From: Maledivibacter halophilus
GTDB lineage: Bacteria; Bacillota; Clostridia; Peptostreptococcales; Caminicellaceae
Reading direction: 5' to 3'
DNA length: 64,000 bases
Assembly (NCBI RefSeq): GCF_900167445.1
Contig: NZ_FUZT01000003.1
Location: 388,579 to 452,578 of the forward strand
Position numbers and translations under genes: made by a program
Shown: positions 32,447 through 41,556 of the stretch, in pieces
Layout: each line of letters opens with the position of its first letter
How positions within the stretch are numbered: the first letter of the stretch is position 1
The notes under the pieces: generated by a model
The model's input: only the letters and a program-made list of their open reading frames with translations
Told to the model about the DNA's origin: nothing
Databases searched by the model: none

Positions 32447-33226
32447 TTATTTGTTTTTAAATTCTGCTTTTCTTTTTTCCAGAAAAGCTGACATACCTTC
32501 CTTTTGGTCTTCTGTTGCAAAGCATAATCCAAATAAATCTTTTTCTATCTCGTTTCCAGTATCCAAATCACAATTAATTCCTCTATTTATAGCTACTTTA
32601 GAGTATTTAACTGCAATTTGTCCATTGGATGCAATTTTCTTAGCCATTTCTAAAGCTTCACTTATTAATTCCTCTTGGGCAACAACCTTATTTACCAAAC
32701 CTATTTCCTTAGCTTCCTGTGCCTTTATTATATCTGCTGTAAAAATTAATTCCTTTGCCTTTGCCGTTCCAACTAATCTTGCAAGCCTTTGGGTTCCAGC
32801 AAATCCTGGGGTAATTCCCAATCCAACCTCTGGCTGCCCAAATTTAGCTTTTTCTCCTGCGATTCTTATATCACAGCTCATAGAAAGCTCACAGCCACCA
32901 CCTAATGCAAATCCGTTTACTGCTGCTATAACTGGTTTTTCCATAAGTTCAATTTTTCTAAATATACTTGATCCCAATTCTCCAAACTTTCTTCCTTCTA
33001 CTGCTGTCTTATCTCTCATCTCAGATATATCTGCTCCTGCTATAAAAGCTTTTCCTTCACCTGTTATAATGAGAACATAAATCTCTTCATCCTTCTCAAT
33101 ATCATCTATTGCTCTATCTAGTTCCTTTAAAACATCAGTATTTAATGCATTTAAAACCTTAGGTCTATTGAAGCTTAGAATAGCTATATTATCTTGCTTT
33201 TTTAACAACAGATTATCGTAACTCAT
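32447..33226 (-). CDS. crt: Enoyl-CoA hydratase (crotonase)
   Basis: 259 residues. Oxyanion-hole segments IAGADISEM and [20 protein letters not shown], and both catalytic glutamates (in GGCELSMS and [18 protein letters not shown]). First gene of the seven-gene operon; its ATG lies about 45 bp downstream of the predicted sigma-54 transcription start. Confidence 0.97.
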   Translation of the reverse strand: MSYDNLLLKKQDNIAILSFNRPKVLNALNTDVLKELDRAIDDIEKDEEIYVLIITGEGKAFIAGADISEMRDKTAVEGRKFGELGSSIFRKIELMEKPVIAAVNGFALGGGCELSMSCDIRIAGEKAKFGQPEVGLGITPGFAGTQRLARLVGTAKAKELIFTADIIKAQEAKEIGLVNKVVAQEELISEALEMAKKIASNGQIAVKYSKVAINRGINCDLDTGNEIEKDLFGLCFATEDQKEGMSAFLEKRKAEFKNK

Positions 33227-33278
33227 ATTTTCAGCTCCCTTTGCTTAAATATTTTTCCAACCTATACACAAGATATTC

Positions 33279-33293
33279 GCAAGTCCTGTGCCA
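33279..33293 (-). promoter_or_regulatory. Sigma-54 (-24/-12) promoter of butyryl-CoA operon
   Basis: On the minus strand TGGCACAGGACTTGC, an essentially perfect -24/-12 promoter 53 bp before crt. Confidence 0.9.
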
Positions 33294-33426
33294 AGTTATA
33301 AAATTTAAATGTTTTTCCTAATTTTTTTTTAATTTTTAATCTTTTATAGGTAATATTATTTAAATAAAATATTACTGAAACATTTGATATACAAGAGTTT
33401 ATCAAGCTTATCCATCCTTCGCTTAG

Positions 33427-33446
33427 TTTGTCAATTTTTTGACAAA
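33427..33446. promoter_or_regulatory. Enhancer-like palindrome for butyryl-CoA operon
   Basis: TTTGTCAA-TTTT-TTGACAAA, a perfect 8-bp dyad about 140 bp upstream of the -24 element. Confidence 0.6.
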
Positions 33447-34180
33447 TCAATGGATAGTACTAATTTGTTTTCCTGAAATTTGAGGGGGTTTTCTCTTTTC
33501 CCCATGGAATAATAATAAATTCTGTATACTTATTTAACACCTCCCAGCTGATTGATGATTTAAATAATTATTTTAAATATCCATCACCCCCAGCTTTCCT
33601 AATGATATGCTCCATAATTTCTTTTTATTAAATAATTTTATGTAAATAAATAGCCCATATGAAATTATGCACATAAAATTTACATGTGTACTTTATTTAC
33701 ACTTTTGCCAAAATTAGTGTTGTAGACAGCTTGTTTGATGCAATATAGAATTTCTTTGATGTAATATAGAATTTAAATTTGATATACTACGGGGATTTAT
33801 ATATTATAAAAGGAAATGTTACATTACTAAGGCTCTTTGAAGATTTAAGATTTGTTATTTCAGGTAATGCCATTTAAATAACCTTCTTTCAAATTTGTTT
33901 ACCTAAATATTTACTTCTACACTTATATTTTACATCAATAATATATAGATTCAAGTAAAACTATTAAATAAAAAACTTACCTAATTAACATTATTAATTT
34001 AAAAATACAATATGTAGATGATTCGTCTGACCCCTTCTACTACATTTTGTATTTTAAAAATTTTTATATGTATTATGGAATTTCCTCAATTTTATATACA
34101 ACTATAAAAATATTCATAATAAAGTACTTGACGTAAATTGGATTTAGTGATAATGTTAAAATATAAATTAAATAAATATT
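33447..34180. other. Gene-free stretch between crt promoter and FMN riboswitch
   Basis: No convincing ORF. It holds a near-tandem repeat GATGCAATATAGAATTT / GATGTAATATAGAATTT (about 33737-33776) and a long inverted repeat 33996-34063 (AATTTAAAAATACAATATGTAG versus CTACATTTTGTATTTTAAAAATT), probably a remnant of a short inverted-repeat element. Confidence 0.5.
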
Positions 34181-34291
34181 TTCTTCAGGGCAGGGTGCAA
34201 TTCCCGACCGGCGGTACAGCCCGCGAACCATGAAAATGGTTGATCTGGTGAAACTCCAGAGCCGACAGTATAGTCTGGATGGAAGAAGAAA
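34181..34291 (+). ncRNA. FMN riboswitch (RFN element)
   Basis: Matches the conserved RFN blocks in order: CAGGGCAGGGTGCAATTCCC, GACCGGCGGTACAGCCCGCG, GGTGAAACTCCAGAGCCGAC, AGTATAGTCTGGATG, GAAGAAGA. It lies upstream of ribU and should turn it off when FMN is plentiful. Confidence 0.97.
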
Positions 34292-34316
34292 GATTTTTTG
34301 TGTGTGTTTTGTAATT

Positions 34317-34350
34317 AAGCCCTGAAGTTTTACTTCAGGGCTTCAATATT
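34317..34350 (+). terminator. Riboswitch expression-platform terminator
   Basis: AAGCCCTGAAG / CTTCAGGGCTT stem followed by ATATTTTTTG. The GCCCTGAAG arm can also pair with CTTCAGGGC at the start of the riboswitch, giving the alternative fold. Confidence 0.85.
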
Positions 34351-34401
34351 TTTTGAATTCAAAAGCATAAATACTATTTAAAATTATAGGAGGTCATCAT
34401 A

Positions 34402-34968
34402 ATGTTTAAAGTAAAAAAAATGACTACAATGGCTATGCTCATAGCACTATCTGTTATATTAATCTATACTATTCGTTTTCCAATTATTCCATCGGCACCA
34501 TTTTTAGAATATGAACCTGCCGATATACCCATAATTATAGGTGCTTTAATTTACGGAACAGTAAACGGTTTAATCTTAACCGTAGTTGCTTCCTTTATTC
34601 AAGCCCTTACTGTTAGTTCAGCTAGCGGTTGGATAGGTTTTGTAATGCATGTTCTTTCAACTGGAACCTTGGTTTTGGTAAGCAGCACCATCTACCATAG
34701 AATTAGAAGCTTCAAGGGATTGGTTATTGGGTTGATTCTTTCATGTTTTGCTATGACATTAGTTATGGTTCCAACAAATCTCTTTTTTACAGTCAAATTT
34801 TTAGGAGTACCATATGAGGCCGTTAAAAGTATGCTAATACCAGCAATAATCCCCTTTAATCTACTAAAATCTATTATTAACTCTGTTGCCATAGGATTTG
34901 TATACAAAGGAATAAGAGTTGTAATAAAGGAAAAATCCCATAATATGACAATAAAACATAATGTTTAA
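34402..34968 (+). CDS. ribU: Riboflavin ECF transporter S component
   Basis: 188 residues with five to six membrane helices. Family signatures: FEPADIP-like EYEPADIPIIIGALIYG (riboflavin contact region) and VMVPTNLFFTVKFLGVP. Binds riboflavin and works with a shared ECF energising module not encoded here. Controlled by the FMN riboswitch directly upstream. AGGAGGTCATCATA precedes the ATG. Confidence 0.94.
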   Translation: MFKVKKMTTMAMLIALSVILIYTIRFPIIPSAPFLEYEPADIPIIIGALIYGTVNGLILTVVASFIQALTVSSASGWIGFVMHVLSTGTLVLVSSTIYHRIRSFKGLVIGLILSCFAMTLVMVPTNLFFTVKFLGVPYEAVKSMLIPAIIPFNLLKSIINSVAIGFVYKGIRVVIKEKSHNMTIKHNV

Positions 34969-34985
34969 TCTAATGAACATACTTA

Positions 34986-35034
34986 AGGCTATGAAAAAAG
35001 TTTTATTTTAATTCCTAAAACTATTTTCATAGCC
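34986..35034 (+). terminator. ribU terminator
   Basis: AGGCTATGAAAA / TTTTCATAGCCT stem with a long AT loop. Confidence 0.6.
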
Positions 35035-35098
35035 TATTCCTATTAGAATAATTTATATTTTTTAATCGCCTAACTATAAATTAGAACTAGACCTATCT

Positions 35099-35130
35099 TA
35101 ATTTAATCTGTTGTGCTAGTAAATCAAGAT
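35099..35130. repeat. Solo end of repeat family C
   Basis: TAATTTAATCTGTTGTGCTAGTAAATCA between ribU and the secreted protein gene. Confidence 0.5.
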
Positions 35131-35150
35131 TTTTTATCTACTAGAAAATA

Positions 35151-35198
35151 AAAAACTGTGAAAGTTTCTTATCATTATAGTCCTTCACAGCTTTTATA
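35151..35198 (-). terminator. Terminator of secreted copper-amine-oxidase-domain protein
   Basis: AAAACTGTGAAAG / CTTCACAGCTTTT stem; on the minus strand TTTTTT follows. Confidence 0.75.
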
Positions 35199-35213
35199 TT
35201 ATTTATATAATTT

Positions 35214-36179
35214 CTATTCTTCTATTGTTTCATCATCTTCTACTACTTCATCATCTTCTACTACTTCATCAATTTCAGTATCTTCTTCATCTAGTTCAAT
35301 AGTTTCAGTTTCTTCATCCCAATTAACTTTAAGTCCAAGGTTTTCAGCTATTAATCTAAGAGGTACATATGTCCTTGAATTTATTATTTCAGATTTAGTA
35401 TCAATATCTATTTTTTCCCCATTTACATATACTTCATTGTTATCTATTGTAAGGACTATCTCAACATCATCCTTAAGAACTGTTACTTCTCTTGTTTCTT
35501 CATTCCATTCTACTTCTGCTCCAAAACCTTCTACAATTGCTCTAACAGGTACTAAAGTTCTCCCTCCTTTTATCACCGGTGGAGTATCAAACTTCATATT
35601 AGCCTTTTTAGATAATACACTATCAACATCTAAAACCTTTATATCTTCTCCATCTTCTAACATTTCTTCCTTGGCTTGTTCAATTTCTTCCAATTCATCC
35701 TCTGTATACTTATTTCTAATAACTTCTTTTCTTTTAATCGTTATAGACTTCATGTCCTGCTTTAACTCTTCCATTTGTCCTTTAATTTCCTGAAGCTGTT
35801 GATTTAGCTCCTTAGCTAATTCATTATCTTCACCATTTTTAGCTTCTTCATATTTTTTTTCTAATTCATCTTTTTGAATTTCCAACTCATCTTTTTGAGT
35901 TTCAATCGCATCCTTATCCTTCTCTAACTTATCCTTAAGTTCCTTCCAATCCTTACCTTTTTCAATTTCTTCATTAACTTTTTCACTACTTTCATCACTA
36001 ATTTCTTCATTAGTTTCTAGCTCTTCATTTTCTTCAGTTTCTGTAACTGTTTTTTCTTGTTTTGTCTTTATCTTATTAAGATTTTCCTTTCCTTTTACTT
36101 TATCCCCTGCTAAGGCAAATGTAACACTGGATAATATGAGTGTACAAGAAAGCGTTATTGCTAAAAGCTTTTTTGACAT
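35214..36179 (-). CDS. Secreted protein with coiled coil and copper amine oxidase N-terminal-like domain
   Basis: 321 residues. Signal peptide (MSKKLLAITLSCTLILSSVT then FALA), an acidic linker, a long coiled coil (about 75-155, WKELKDKLEKDKDAIETQKD and following heptads), then the domain common in clostridial envelope proteins: FDTPPVIKGGRTLVPVRAIV about 205-275 with the repeat SRTYVPLRLIAENLGLKVNW. The C-terminal tail is a short acidic repeat (VVEDDE twice). The domain name is historical; no copper enzyme is implied. Probably a cell-surface protein; function unknown. Confidence 0.82.
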   Translation of the reverse strand: MSKKLLAITLSCTLILSSVTFALAGDKVKGKENLNKIKTKQEKTVTETEENEELETNEEISDESSEKVNEEIEKGKDWKELKDKLEKDKDAIETQKDELEIQKDELEKKYEEAKNGEDNELAKELNQQLQEIKGQMEELKQDMKSITIKRKEVIRNKYTEDELEEIEQAKEEMLEDGEDIKVLDVDSVLSKKANMKFDTPPVIKGGRTLVPVRAIVEGFGAEVEWNEETREVTVLKDDVEIVLTIDNNEVYVNGEKIDIDTKSEIINSRTYVPLRLIAENLGLKVNWDEETETIELDEEDTEIDEVVEDDEVVEDDETIEE

Positions 36180-36347
36180 GTTTAGTCCTCCTTTGTTTTT
36201 TATGTATTTAATTCATTATAGATTACGTATAAATTTAAAGTTTTTAGTACTTAAGAAATAGAAATTAGGACTAAAAGCCCATTTTTGATTTTTCTTTTAT
36301 ATTTCTCTTTTAAAGCAGGAAATTTATAGGACTTTGTATAACTTATA

Positions 36348-36472
36348 ATTGAGGAAATTACATAATTCTAACTTGGCTAAGTTGCATAATATATATGGTA
36401 TGCCTTTGGAGATTTTCAAACTATATGTAATAGATAGTTTTTACAGAAGGTAATTATGCAATTTGCTCAATT
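36348..36472. repeat. Repeat family B, complete copy
   Basis: ATTGAGGAAATTACATAATTC at left, GGTAATTATGCAATTTGCTCAA at right. It fills most of the space upstream of the HD-GYP gene; a family E end (AATGTTGTTTATCTATA) follows at 36499-36515. Confidence 0.8.
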
Positions 36473-36541
36473 AGATATATTCAACAATTTTAAATACAAT
36501 GTTGTTTATCTATAGTTTATACTAAAAAGTTGGTGAATATT

Positions 36542-37624
36542 ATGACAAAATATAAAACAAAAACAGTTCCAATCGATGAAATTGAACCGGGTATGATTAT
36601 AGCTCAAGATATTTTTACCGATATGGGACAAATGTTAATATCTACCGATACCAAACTGGATGAAAAACATCTTCGCAAACTAAAACTTTACCAAATTAAA
36701 GACGCTGTTATTAAAGAAGTTGTAGAAGAAGATTCAAGTCATAAAAATAATCTTAATATCGAAACCTCTAGGAAAGATAGAAAAAAATTTCAATTATTCA
36801 CCTCATCCTATTTGGAACATAACAACTCTCTAAAAGATCAAATGATGGATATTAGTGAAGGCAAAGAAATTGATATTTCGGAATTATTTTCGATTAGCAG
36901 TGATTTATTAGATTGTGTAAAACATAGAAGCAATTTATTTAACTTTTTAAGTAGCCTTCAAAGCTTTGATGATTATACTTATTCTCACTGCATAAATGTT
37001 TCATTGATATCCTATACAATTGGACAATGGCTGGGATTTAGTAAGAAAGAACTTATGAATATATCCGTTGCTGGACTGCTTCATGATATTGGTAAAACTA
37101 AAATTGATAGAAATATTTTAAATAAGCCTGGCCCCCTTACAAATGCGGAATATGAAATAGTAAAAAAGCATAGCACATATGGATTTAAAATCATTGAAAA
37201 GCAAGATATCTCATATAATATCAAAATGGCTGTTCTCATGCACCATGAAAGATATGATGGTTCCGGTTATCCCTTAAGGGCTAAGAATAATGAAATAAAT
37301 AACTATGCAAAAATTGTGGCTATTGCCGATGTCTATGATGCTCTTACTTCTAAGCGCCCCTATAGAGACAAATTTTCTCCTTTTTATGTAATCGATAAGT
37401 TTGAAAAGGAATATTTGGGTAAGATGGACACAAGATTTTTAATGAAATTTCTTCAAAACATTGCTTATTGCTATCTAGATAATTGGTGTTTACTTTCTAC
37501 CGGTGAAGAAGCAAAGATTATATTTATCAATAAGCAGATGCCATCTAGGCCAATTGTTCAAATAGATAATACTATATTGGATTTGAGTCAGGAAATAGAT
37601 ATATATATTGAAAGTGTATTGTAG
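36542..37624 (+). CDS. HD-GYP domain protein (probable cyclic-di-GMP phosphodiesterase)
   Basis: 360 residues. The N-terminal part (about 1-60) resembles the DUF3391-like start of HD-GYP proteins; the HD-GYP domain covers about 130-300 with GLLHDIGKTKID, HHERYDGSGYP (the GYP motif) and AIADVYDALTSKRPYR. All metal-binding residues are present. The chosen ATG has GGTGAATATT upstream; the upstream TTG/GTG codons have none. It likely hydrolyses cyclic di-GMP; no receiver or membrane domain is present. Confidence 0.9.
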   Translation: MTKYKTKTVPIDEIEPGMIIAQDIFTDMGQMLISTDTKLDEKHLRKLKLYQIKDAVIKEVVEEDSSHKNNLNIETSRKDRKKFQLFTSSYLEHNNSLKDQMMDISEGKEIDISELFSISSDLLDCVKHRSNLFNFLSSLQSFDDYTYSHCINVSLISYTIGQWLGFSKKELMNISVAGLLHDIGKTKIDRNILNKPGPLTNAEYEIVKKHSTYGFKIIEKQDISYNIKMAVLMHHERYDGSGYPLRAKNNEINNYAKIVAIADVYDALTSKRPYRDKFSPFYVIDKFEKEYLGKMDTRFLMKFLQNIAYCYLDNWCLLSTGEEAKIIFINKQMPSRPIVQIDNTILDLSQEIDIYIESVL

Positions 37625-37638
37625 ACAAGAAAACTGGT

Positions 37639-37690
37639 AAAAGATGATTAACAATCTTATATTTTATAAAATCTTGTTAATCATCTTTTT
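37639..37690. terminator. Bidirectional terminator between HD-GYP and aldo/keto reductase genes
   Basis: AAAAGATGATTAACAA / TTGTTAATCATCTTTT, a perfect 16-bp stem with a 20-base AT loop. Confidence 0.8.
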
Positions 37691-37707
37691 ATGTTCATTA
37701 GCTTTAA

Positions 37708-38844
37708 TTATTCTTCAAATGTTTTAACTACGTCCTTAAGCTTTTCTCTTATTGGTATGTTTTGGGGACATTCTTCTTCACATCTTCCGCATTCAACACA
37801 TTTAGAAGCCTTAGCTTCGTCCTTAATAAATTTATTATAATTTTCCTTTTCCCCTTCGATATTATCAAACATGAATCCATCATTATAGTATTCAAAGGCT
37901 CCTGGTATGTTTACTCCAGCAGGACATGGCAGACAATATCTACAGAAGGTACAATTTACTTTTATTTTATCTTTATACATATTTCCCACCTTGGCAATCA
38001 AACTCTTTTCCTTCTCTGTTAAGGAATTACTTTTTCCTTCATCGGCATATTTTATGTTTTCCTTAACTTGATCCAATGTAGACATGCCGCTTAGGACTGT
38101 ACTTATTTCCGGATAATCCCAAAGATATCTTAATGCCCACTGGACAGGAGTTCTTTTAATGTCATTGCTATTCCAAGCATTCATAATTTCATCAGGAACT
38201 TTAGATACAAGCTTTCCACCCCTTAATGGCTCCATTATTACAATGCCTAATCCTTTCTGTGCAGCATATTTTAAGCCTTCCTTACCGGCTTGATAATCTT
38301 CATCAACATAATTATATTGTATTTGGCAGAAGGTCCAATTATAAGCATCCACAATTTCTTTAAATAATTCAACATTGTCATGGAAGGAAAAGCCCACATA
38401 TTTTACTCTGCCATCCTTGACAATTGTATCTAAAAATTCAAATAGTCCATTTTCGGTTAGGTTTTTCCAATAGCTTTCTTTTAGGGTATGAACTAAGTAA
38501 AAGTCTATATGATCTGTTTGCAGTTTTTCTAATTGCTCATCAAGATATTTATCCATATCTTCTCTTGTTTTAATAAGCCAGCTTGGAAGCTTTGTGGCTA
38601 GATATACCTTTTCTCTATATCCATCCTGTAGAGCTTTTCCAACTAATCCTTCACTCATCTGACCATGATATGGATATGCTGTATCAATATAATTTACTCC
38701 ATTGTCTATGGCATATCTTAGCATTTCAATTGCCTTTTCTTCATCAATATTCTTGATATCTTCACCAATAATAGGAAGCCTCATGCATCCAAAGCCAAGG
38801 GCTGAAACCTTTTCCTCTGTTTGACCAAATTTTCTATATAACAT
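37708..38844 (-). CDS. Aldo/keto reductase with C-terminal ferredoxin-like domain
   Basis: 378 residues. Residues 1-265 are an AKR barrel (FGCMRLPI, NYIDTAYPYHG with the catalytic Tyr, YLVHTLKE). The C-terminal region has two cysteine clusters: CTFCRYCLPCP (about 295-305) and CVECGRCEEECP (about 350-361), consistent with 4Fe-4S centres. Such ferredoxin-linked AKRs are common in anaerobes. Substrate unknown. Confidence 0.9.
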   Translation of the reverse strand: MLYRKFGQTEEKVSALGFGCMRLPIIGEDIKNIDEEKAIEMLRYAIDNGVNYIDTAYPYHGQMSEGLVGKALQDGYREKVYLATKLPSWLIKTREDMDKYLDEQLEKLQTDHIDFYLVHTLKESYWKNLTENGLFEFLDTIVKDGRVKYVGFSFHDNVELFKEIVDAYNWTFCQIQYNYVDEDYQAGKEGLKYAAQKGLGIVIMEPLRGGKLVSKVPDEIMNAWNSNDIKRTPVQWALRYLWDYPEISTVLSGMSTLDQVKENIKYADEGKSNSLTEKEKSLIAKVGNMYKDKIKVNCTFCRYCLPCPAGVNIPGAFEYYNDGFMFDNIEGEKENYNKFIKDEAKASKCVECGRCEEECPQNIPIREKLKDVVKTFEE

Positions 38845-38872
38845 TCTTACTCCCCTTTCTCTCTCTATATAT

Positions 38873-39045
38873 AGATGTACGCTTGTAAAATTTAATTTAT
38901 GGTCGTAGCCACTGAGAATTCTTTTGGCTCATGTAATAAACCTGTTTTAAATTGAATAACCAAAGGGATAAACAGGTTTATAAAAATCGCTCAAAAGAAA
39001 ACCTCAGAGGCTACTTCCTTTCTTAAGTTTTATTGGCGTATATCT
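38873..39045. repeat. Repeat family A, complete copy
   Basis: About 173 bp, ends AGATGTACGCTTGTAAAATTT and, in reverse complement, ATATACGCCAATAAAACTTA; orientation opposite to the copy at 16379. The rest of 39046-39243 has no gene; a nine-codon ORF at about 39178 is too short to credit. Confidence 0.8.
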
Positions 39046-39243
39046 ATAATAGTAAAACAAATTAAAGTTTTAAAACCTCTGGATAACTACCATATATAAT
39101 AATCTTAAATACTATAATTCTATTTCAAAGATATAAAATCCTTCTATAGTTTATAAATGAAATAAAAGGGGTTTAAAATGCAAAGTCCTGAATTTTTATG
39201 TTCATAAGATGATCAATTCTTTCTAACAATTATTACTTCCATA

Positions 39244-40743
39244 TCAACCTCGATATGGTATAAGCCAATTATTTAGCTCTTTTGTTTGTTTATAAATACT
39301 TTGATAAATATGAAAAAGTTTTTTATATCTATTAACATTTTTATATTTTGGTATAAACTCTTTGTCAACTTGTAAAAACGAATCTGAACAATCTTTTAAC
39401 GTATCAAACCAACCGCAACCATAAGCAGCTAACATCGCAGCTCCAATTCCTGGCCCTTGCTGGCTAGAGAGCTTTATAATTTTAGCATTAAAAATATCAG
39501 CTTGTATCTGCATCCAATCATCATTTTTCGATCCACCACCAATTGAAATAATTGTATCAATTGTTTTACCATTTTTTCGAAAAATATCTATCGATTCATT
39601 TAAGGAAAAGGTTATCCCTTCTATTATTGCCCTAACAAAATCTTTTTTTTGATGAGTACTATTTATACCTATGAAGCTGCCCCTTATATTTGCATCCACA
39701 TGGGGGGTTCTTTCTCCCATTAAATATGGTGTGAATAATAATCCATTAGAGCCTATAGGAACTGATTTAATTTCTTTAAGTAGCTTTTCAAAGGATTGAT
39801 CCTCTGCAAAGACATTTTTGAACCAGCTTAAGCTATAGCCTGCTGAAAGTGTAACTCCCATTGTATAAAAGGCATCTTCTACTCCATGATTAAAGTAATG
39901 GACTTTTCCTTCGAAATCTTTGTCTGCATTTTCTTCATATGACAAGACTACTCCTGAAGTTCCAATACTAACCATTGTTCTTCCACTTTCTATAACGCCT
40001 GAACCAATGGCACCACATGCATTATCTGCTCCACCTGCAAATATACGGGTTGAATTTGATAAACCAGTAATTTCAGCTAAATCAGATGATATTTTTCCTA
40101 CTTCTTTGTGAGATTCTATTATTGGAGGGCAAAAATCATAATCAAGCTTAAGAAGGTCACAAATTTCCTTACTCCATTTTTTCTTTTTAACATCAAATAA
40201 TAAAGTGCCAGCTGCATCAGAATAATCCATATGTAATTTACCTGTAAGTTTGTAACGCAGGTAATCCTTTGGTAATAAGAATTTTTTTGCTTTACTAAAT
40301 ATATCTGGTTCATTCTTTCTTACCCAAAGAATTTTAGGTAAAGTAAAACCCTCTAATGCAATATTTTTAGTAATATCCAACAAGCGTTCCTTTCCAACAG
40401 TCTTATAAATCTCTTGGCACTCTTTTGTAGTACGTGTATCATTCCAAAGAATGGCATTTCTTAAAACTTCATTATTCTCATCCAATAACACCAATCCATG
40501 CATTTGTCCTGAAAAACTTATTCCCTCAATTTGAGATGAATCTCCTTTGAAATTCTTTATTAGATCAGTTAGTCCCTCAATCGTTTTATTAAACCATTCT
40601 AGAGGATTTTGCTCACTATATCCAGTTCTTTTTTGTATTAGAGAATAGGGTCTAGATACTTCCTGTACTACACTACCATACTCATTTACTAACAGTATTT
40701 TAACAGCACTGGTTCCTAAATCAATTCCTATTACGTATTTCAT
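39244..40743 (-). CDS. xylB: Xylulokinase-like FGGY carbohydrate kinase
   Basis: 499 residues, the XylB length. YVIGIDLGTSAVKILLV phosphate-1 motif; SGQMHGLVLLD and ILWNDTRTTKEC typical of xylulokinases; GGADNACGAIGSGVI; and GGGSKNDDWMQIQADI adenosine motif. Phosphorylates D-xylulose to xylulose 5-phosphate. Last gene of the pentose operon after a D-lyxose isomerase gene, which would supply D-xylulose. AAGGAGTG ribosome site. Confidence 0.92.
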   Translation of the reverse strand: MKYVIGIDLGTSAVKILLVNEYGSVVQEVSRPYSLIQKRTGYSEQNPLEWFNKTIEGLTDLIKNFKGDSSQIEGISFSGQMHGLVLLDENNEVLRNAILWNDTRTTKECQEIYKTVGKERLLDITKNIALEGFTLPKILWVRKNEPDIFSKAKKFLLPKDYLRYKLTGKLHMDYSDAAGTLLFDVKKKKWSKEICDLLKLDYDFCPPIIESHKEVGKISSDLAEITGLSNSTRIFAGGADNACGAIGSGVIESGRTMVSIGTSGVVLSYEENADKDFEGKVHYFNHGVEDAFYTMGVTLSAGYSLSWFKNVFAEDQSFEKLLKEIKSVPIGSNGLLFTPYLMGERTPHVDANIRGSFIGINSTHQKKDFVRAIIEGITFSLNESIDIFRKNGKTIDTIISIGGGSKNDDWMQIQADIFNAKIIKLSSQQGPGIGAAMLAAYGCGWFDTLKDCSDSFLQVDKEFIPKYKNVNRYKKLFHIYQSIYKQTKELNNWLIPYRG

Positions 40744-40939
40744 TGCAAAATCACTCCTTTAAATATTTTTGATAAACCTATTTATATTCTTTTTTCCCTG
40801 GGTAATACCAAACTCTAATTCATAACTTATTTCCTTATAAAATTTTAATGAATGATAATAAACTACATCAGGATAATTCTTAGTAGGTGATAGATATTCA
40901 TCATATTTCTCTTGTCTATTTCATTCAATTTACCCATAT

Positions 40940-40975
40940 AAGCAAAATGTCTCAAGTACTTGAGACATTTTGCTT
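40940..40975 (-). terminator. Perfect palindromic terminator after lyxose isomerase gene
   Basis: AAGCAAAATGTCTCAAGT / ACTTGAGACATTTTGCTT. It lies between the isomerase stop and xylB, so xylB may need readthrough or its own promoter. Confidence 0.75.
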
Positions 40976-40983
40976 TAATTAAA

Positions 40984-41523
40984 TTAATATTCTGGTAATC
41001 TCTTTATATTTTTATCTGTAAAAATATCAGAAGAATCGTCACTATTAGAAGAAAACTCTGAAATTACTGCGCCTTTATCTCCAGCTTGAAACCAATGAAG
41101 GGTATTTGGTTTAATCGTGAATTGCTGGCCTGCTTCAAGTACTATTTCTTTAAATACCGTAAAATTTTTTCCGTATTCCTTAGGAAGAATAGCTATTGGG
41201 TTAGAGGTTCTTTCCCCTTCTACATATAAATATACTTCTCCCCATCTGCATCTAAATGTTTCCATCTTTCCTTCAGAATTATCTTCTCTTTTAGGGTGTT
41301 TATGCTCTGGGCAAGTCTGTTTTGGAAATAAAACCATCTCTTTTGCACAATATCTACTGGTATTTATATATGTAACCAGCTGCAATCCCATTTTTTCTAT
41401 ATCATTTAATCCAAAATCTGCAACCTCAATATTATTTATTTCATCATTTGTTAAAACTATATTAGCTTTTTGAAAATATTCATAGGTTTTCTTTCTAATA
41501 TCATCAACTAGTTTCTTATTCAA
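40984..41523 (-). CDS. D-lyxose ketol-isomerase
   Basis: About 179 residues from the TTG at 41521-41523 (GGAGGCTTAATTAA upstream; the longer frame would begin upstream of its own ribosome site). Cupin-fold isomerase with metal ligands in CPEHKHPKRED and in NTLHWFQAGDKG; the ETFRCRWGEVYLYVEGE block is characteristic of the YdaE/lyxose isomerase family. Interconverts D-lyxose and D-xylulose (also D-mannose and D-fructose in some members). Confidence 0.88.
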   Translation of the reverse strand: MNKKLVDDIRKKTYEYFQKANIVLTNDEINNIEVADFGLNDIEKMGLQLVTYINTSRYCAKEMVLFPKQTCPEHKHPKREDNSEGKMETFRCRWGEVYLYVEGERTSNPIAILPKEYGKNFTVFKEIVLEAGQQFTIKPNTLHWFQAGDKGAVISEFSSNSDDSSDIFTDKNIKRLPEY

Positions 41524-41556
41524 ATTAATTAAGCCTCCTATCAAAAATAAGGTTTC

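Noticed and set aside
32451..33080. 209-codon plus-strand ORF
   Set aside because: Lies antisense to crt, whose motifs are complete; its product is low-complexity Ser/Pro/Ile text typical of a shadow frame.
33262..33450. 62-codon minus-strand ORF upstream of crt
   Set aside because: It overlaps the sigma-54 promoter and the enhancer-like palindrome and has no ribosome site.
35158..35793. 211-codon plus-strand ORF, Ser-rich
   Set aside because: Antisense of the acidic and coiled-coil secreted protein; the serine runs are the complement of GAA/GAT codons.
39178..39208. Nine-codon ORF with a GGGG ribosome-like site
   Set aside because: Too short and unsupported; could be chance in AT-rich text.
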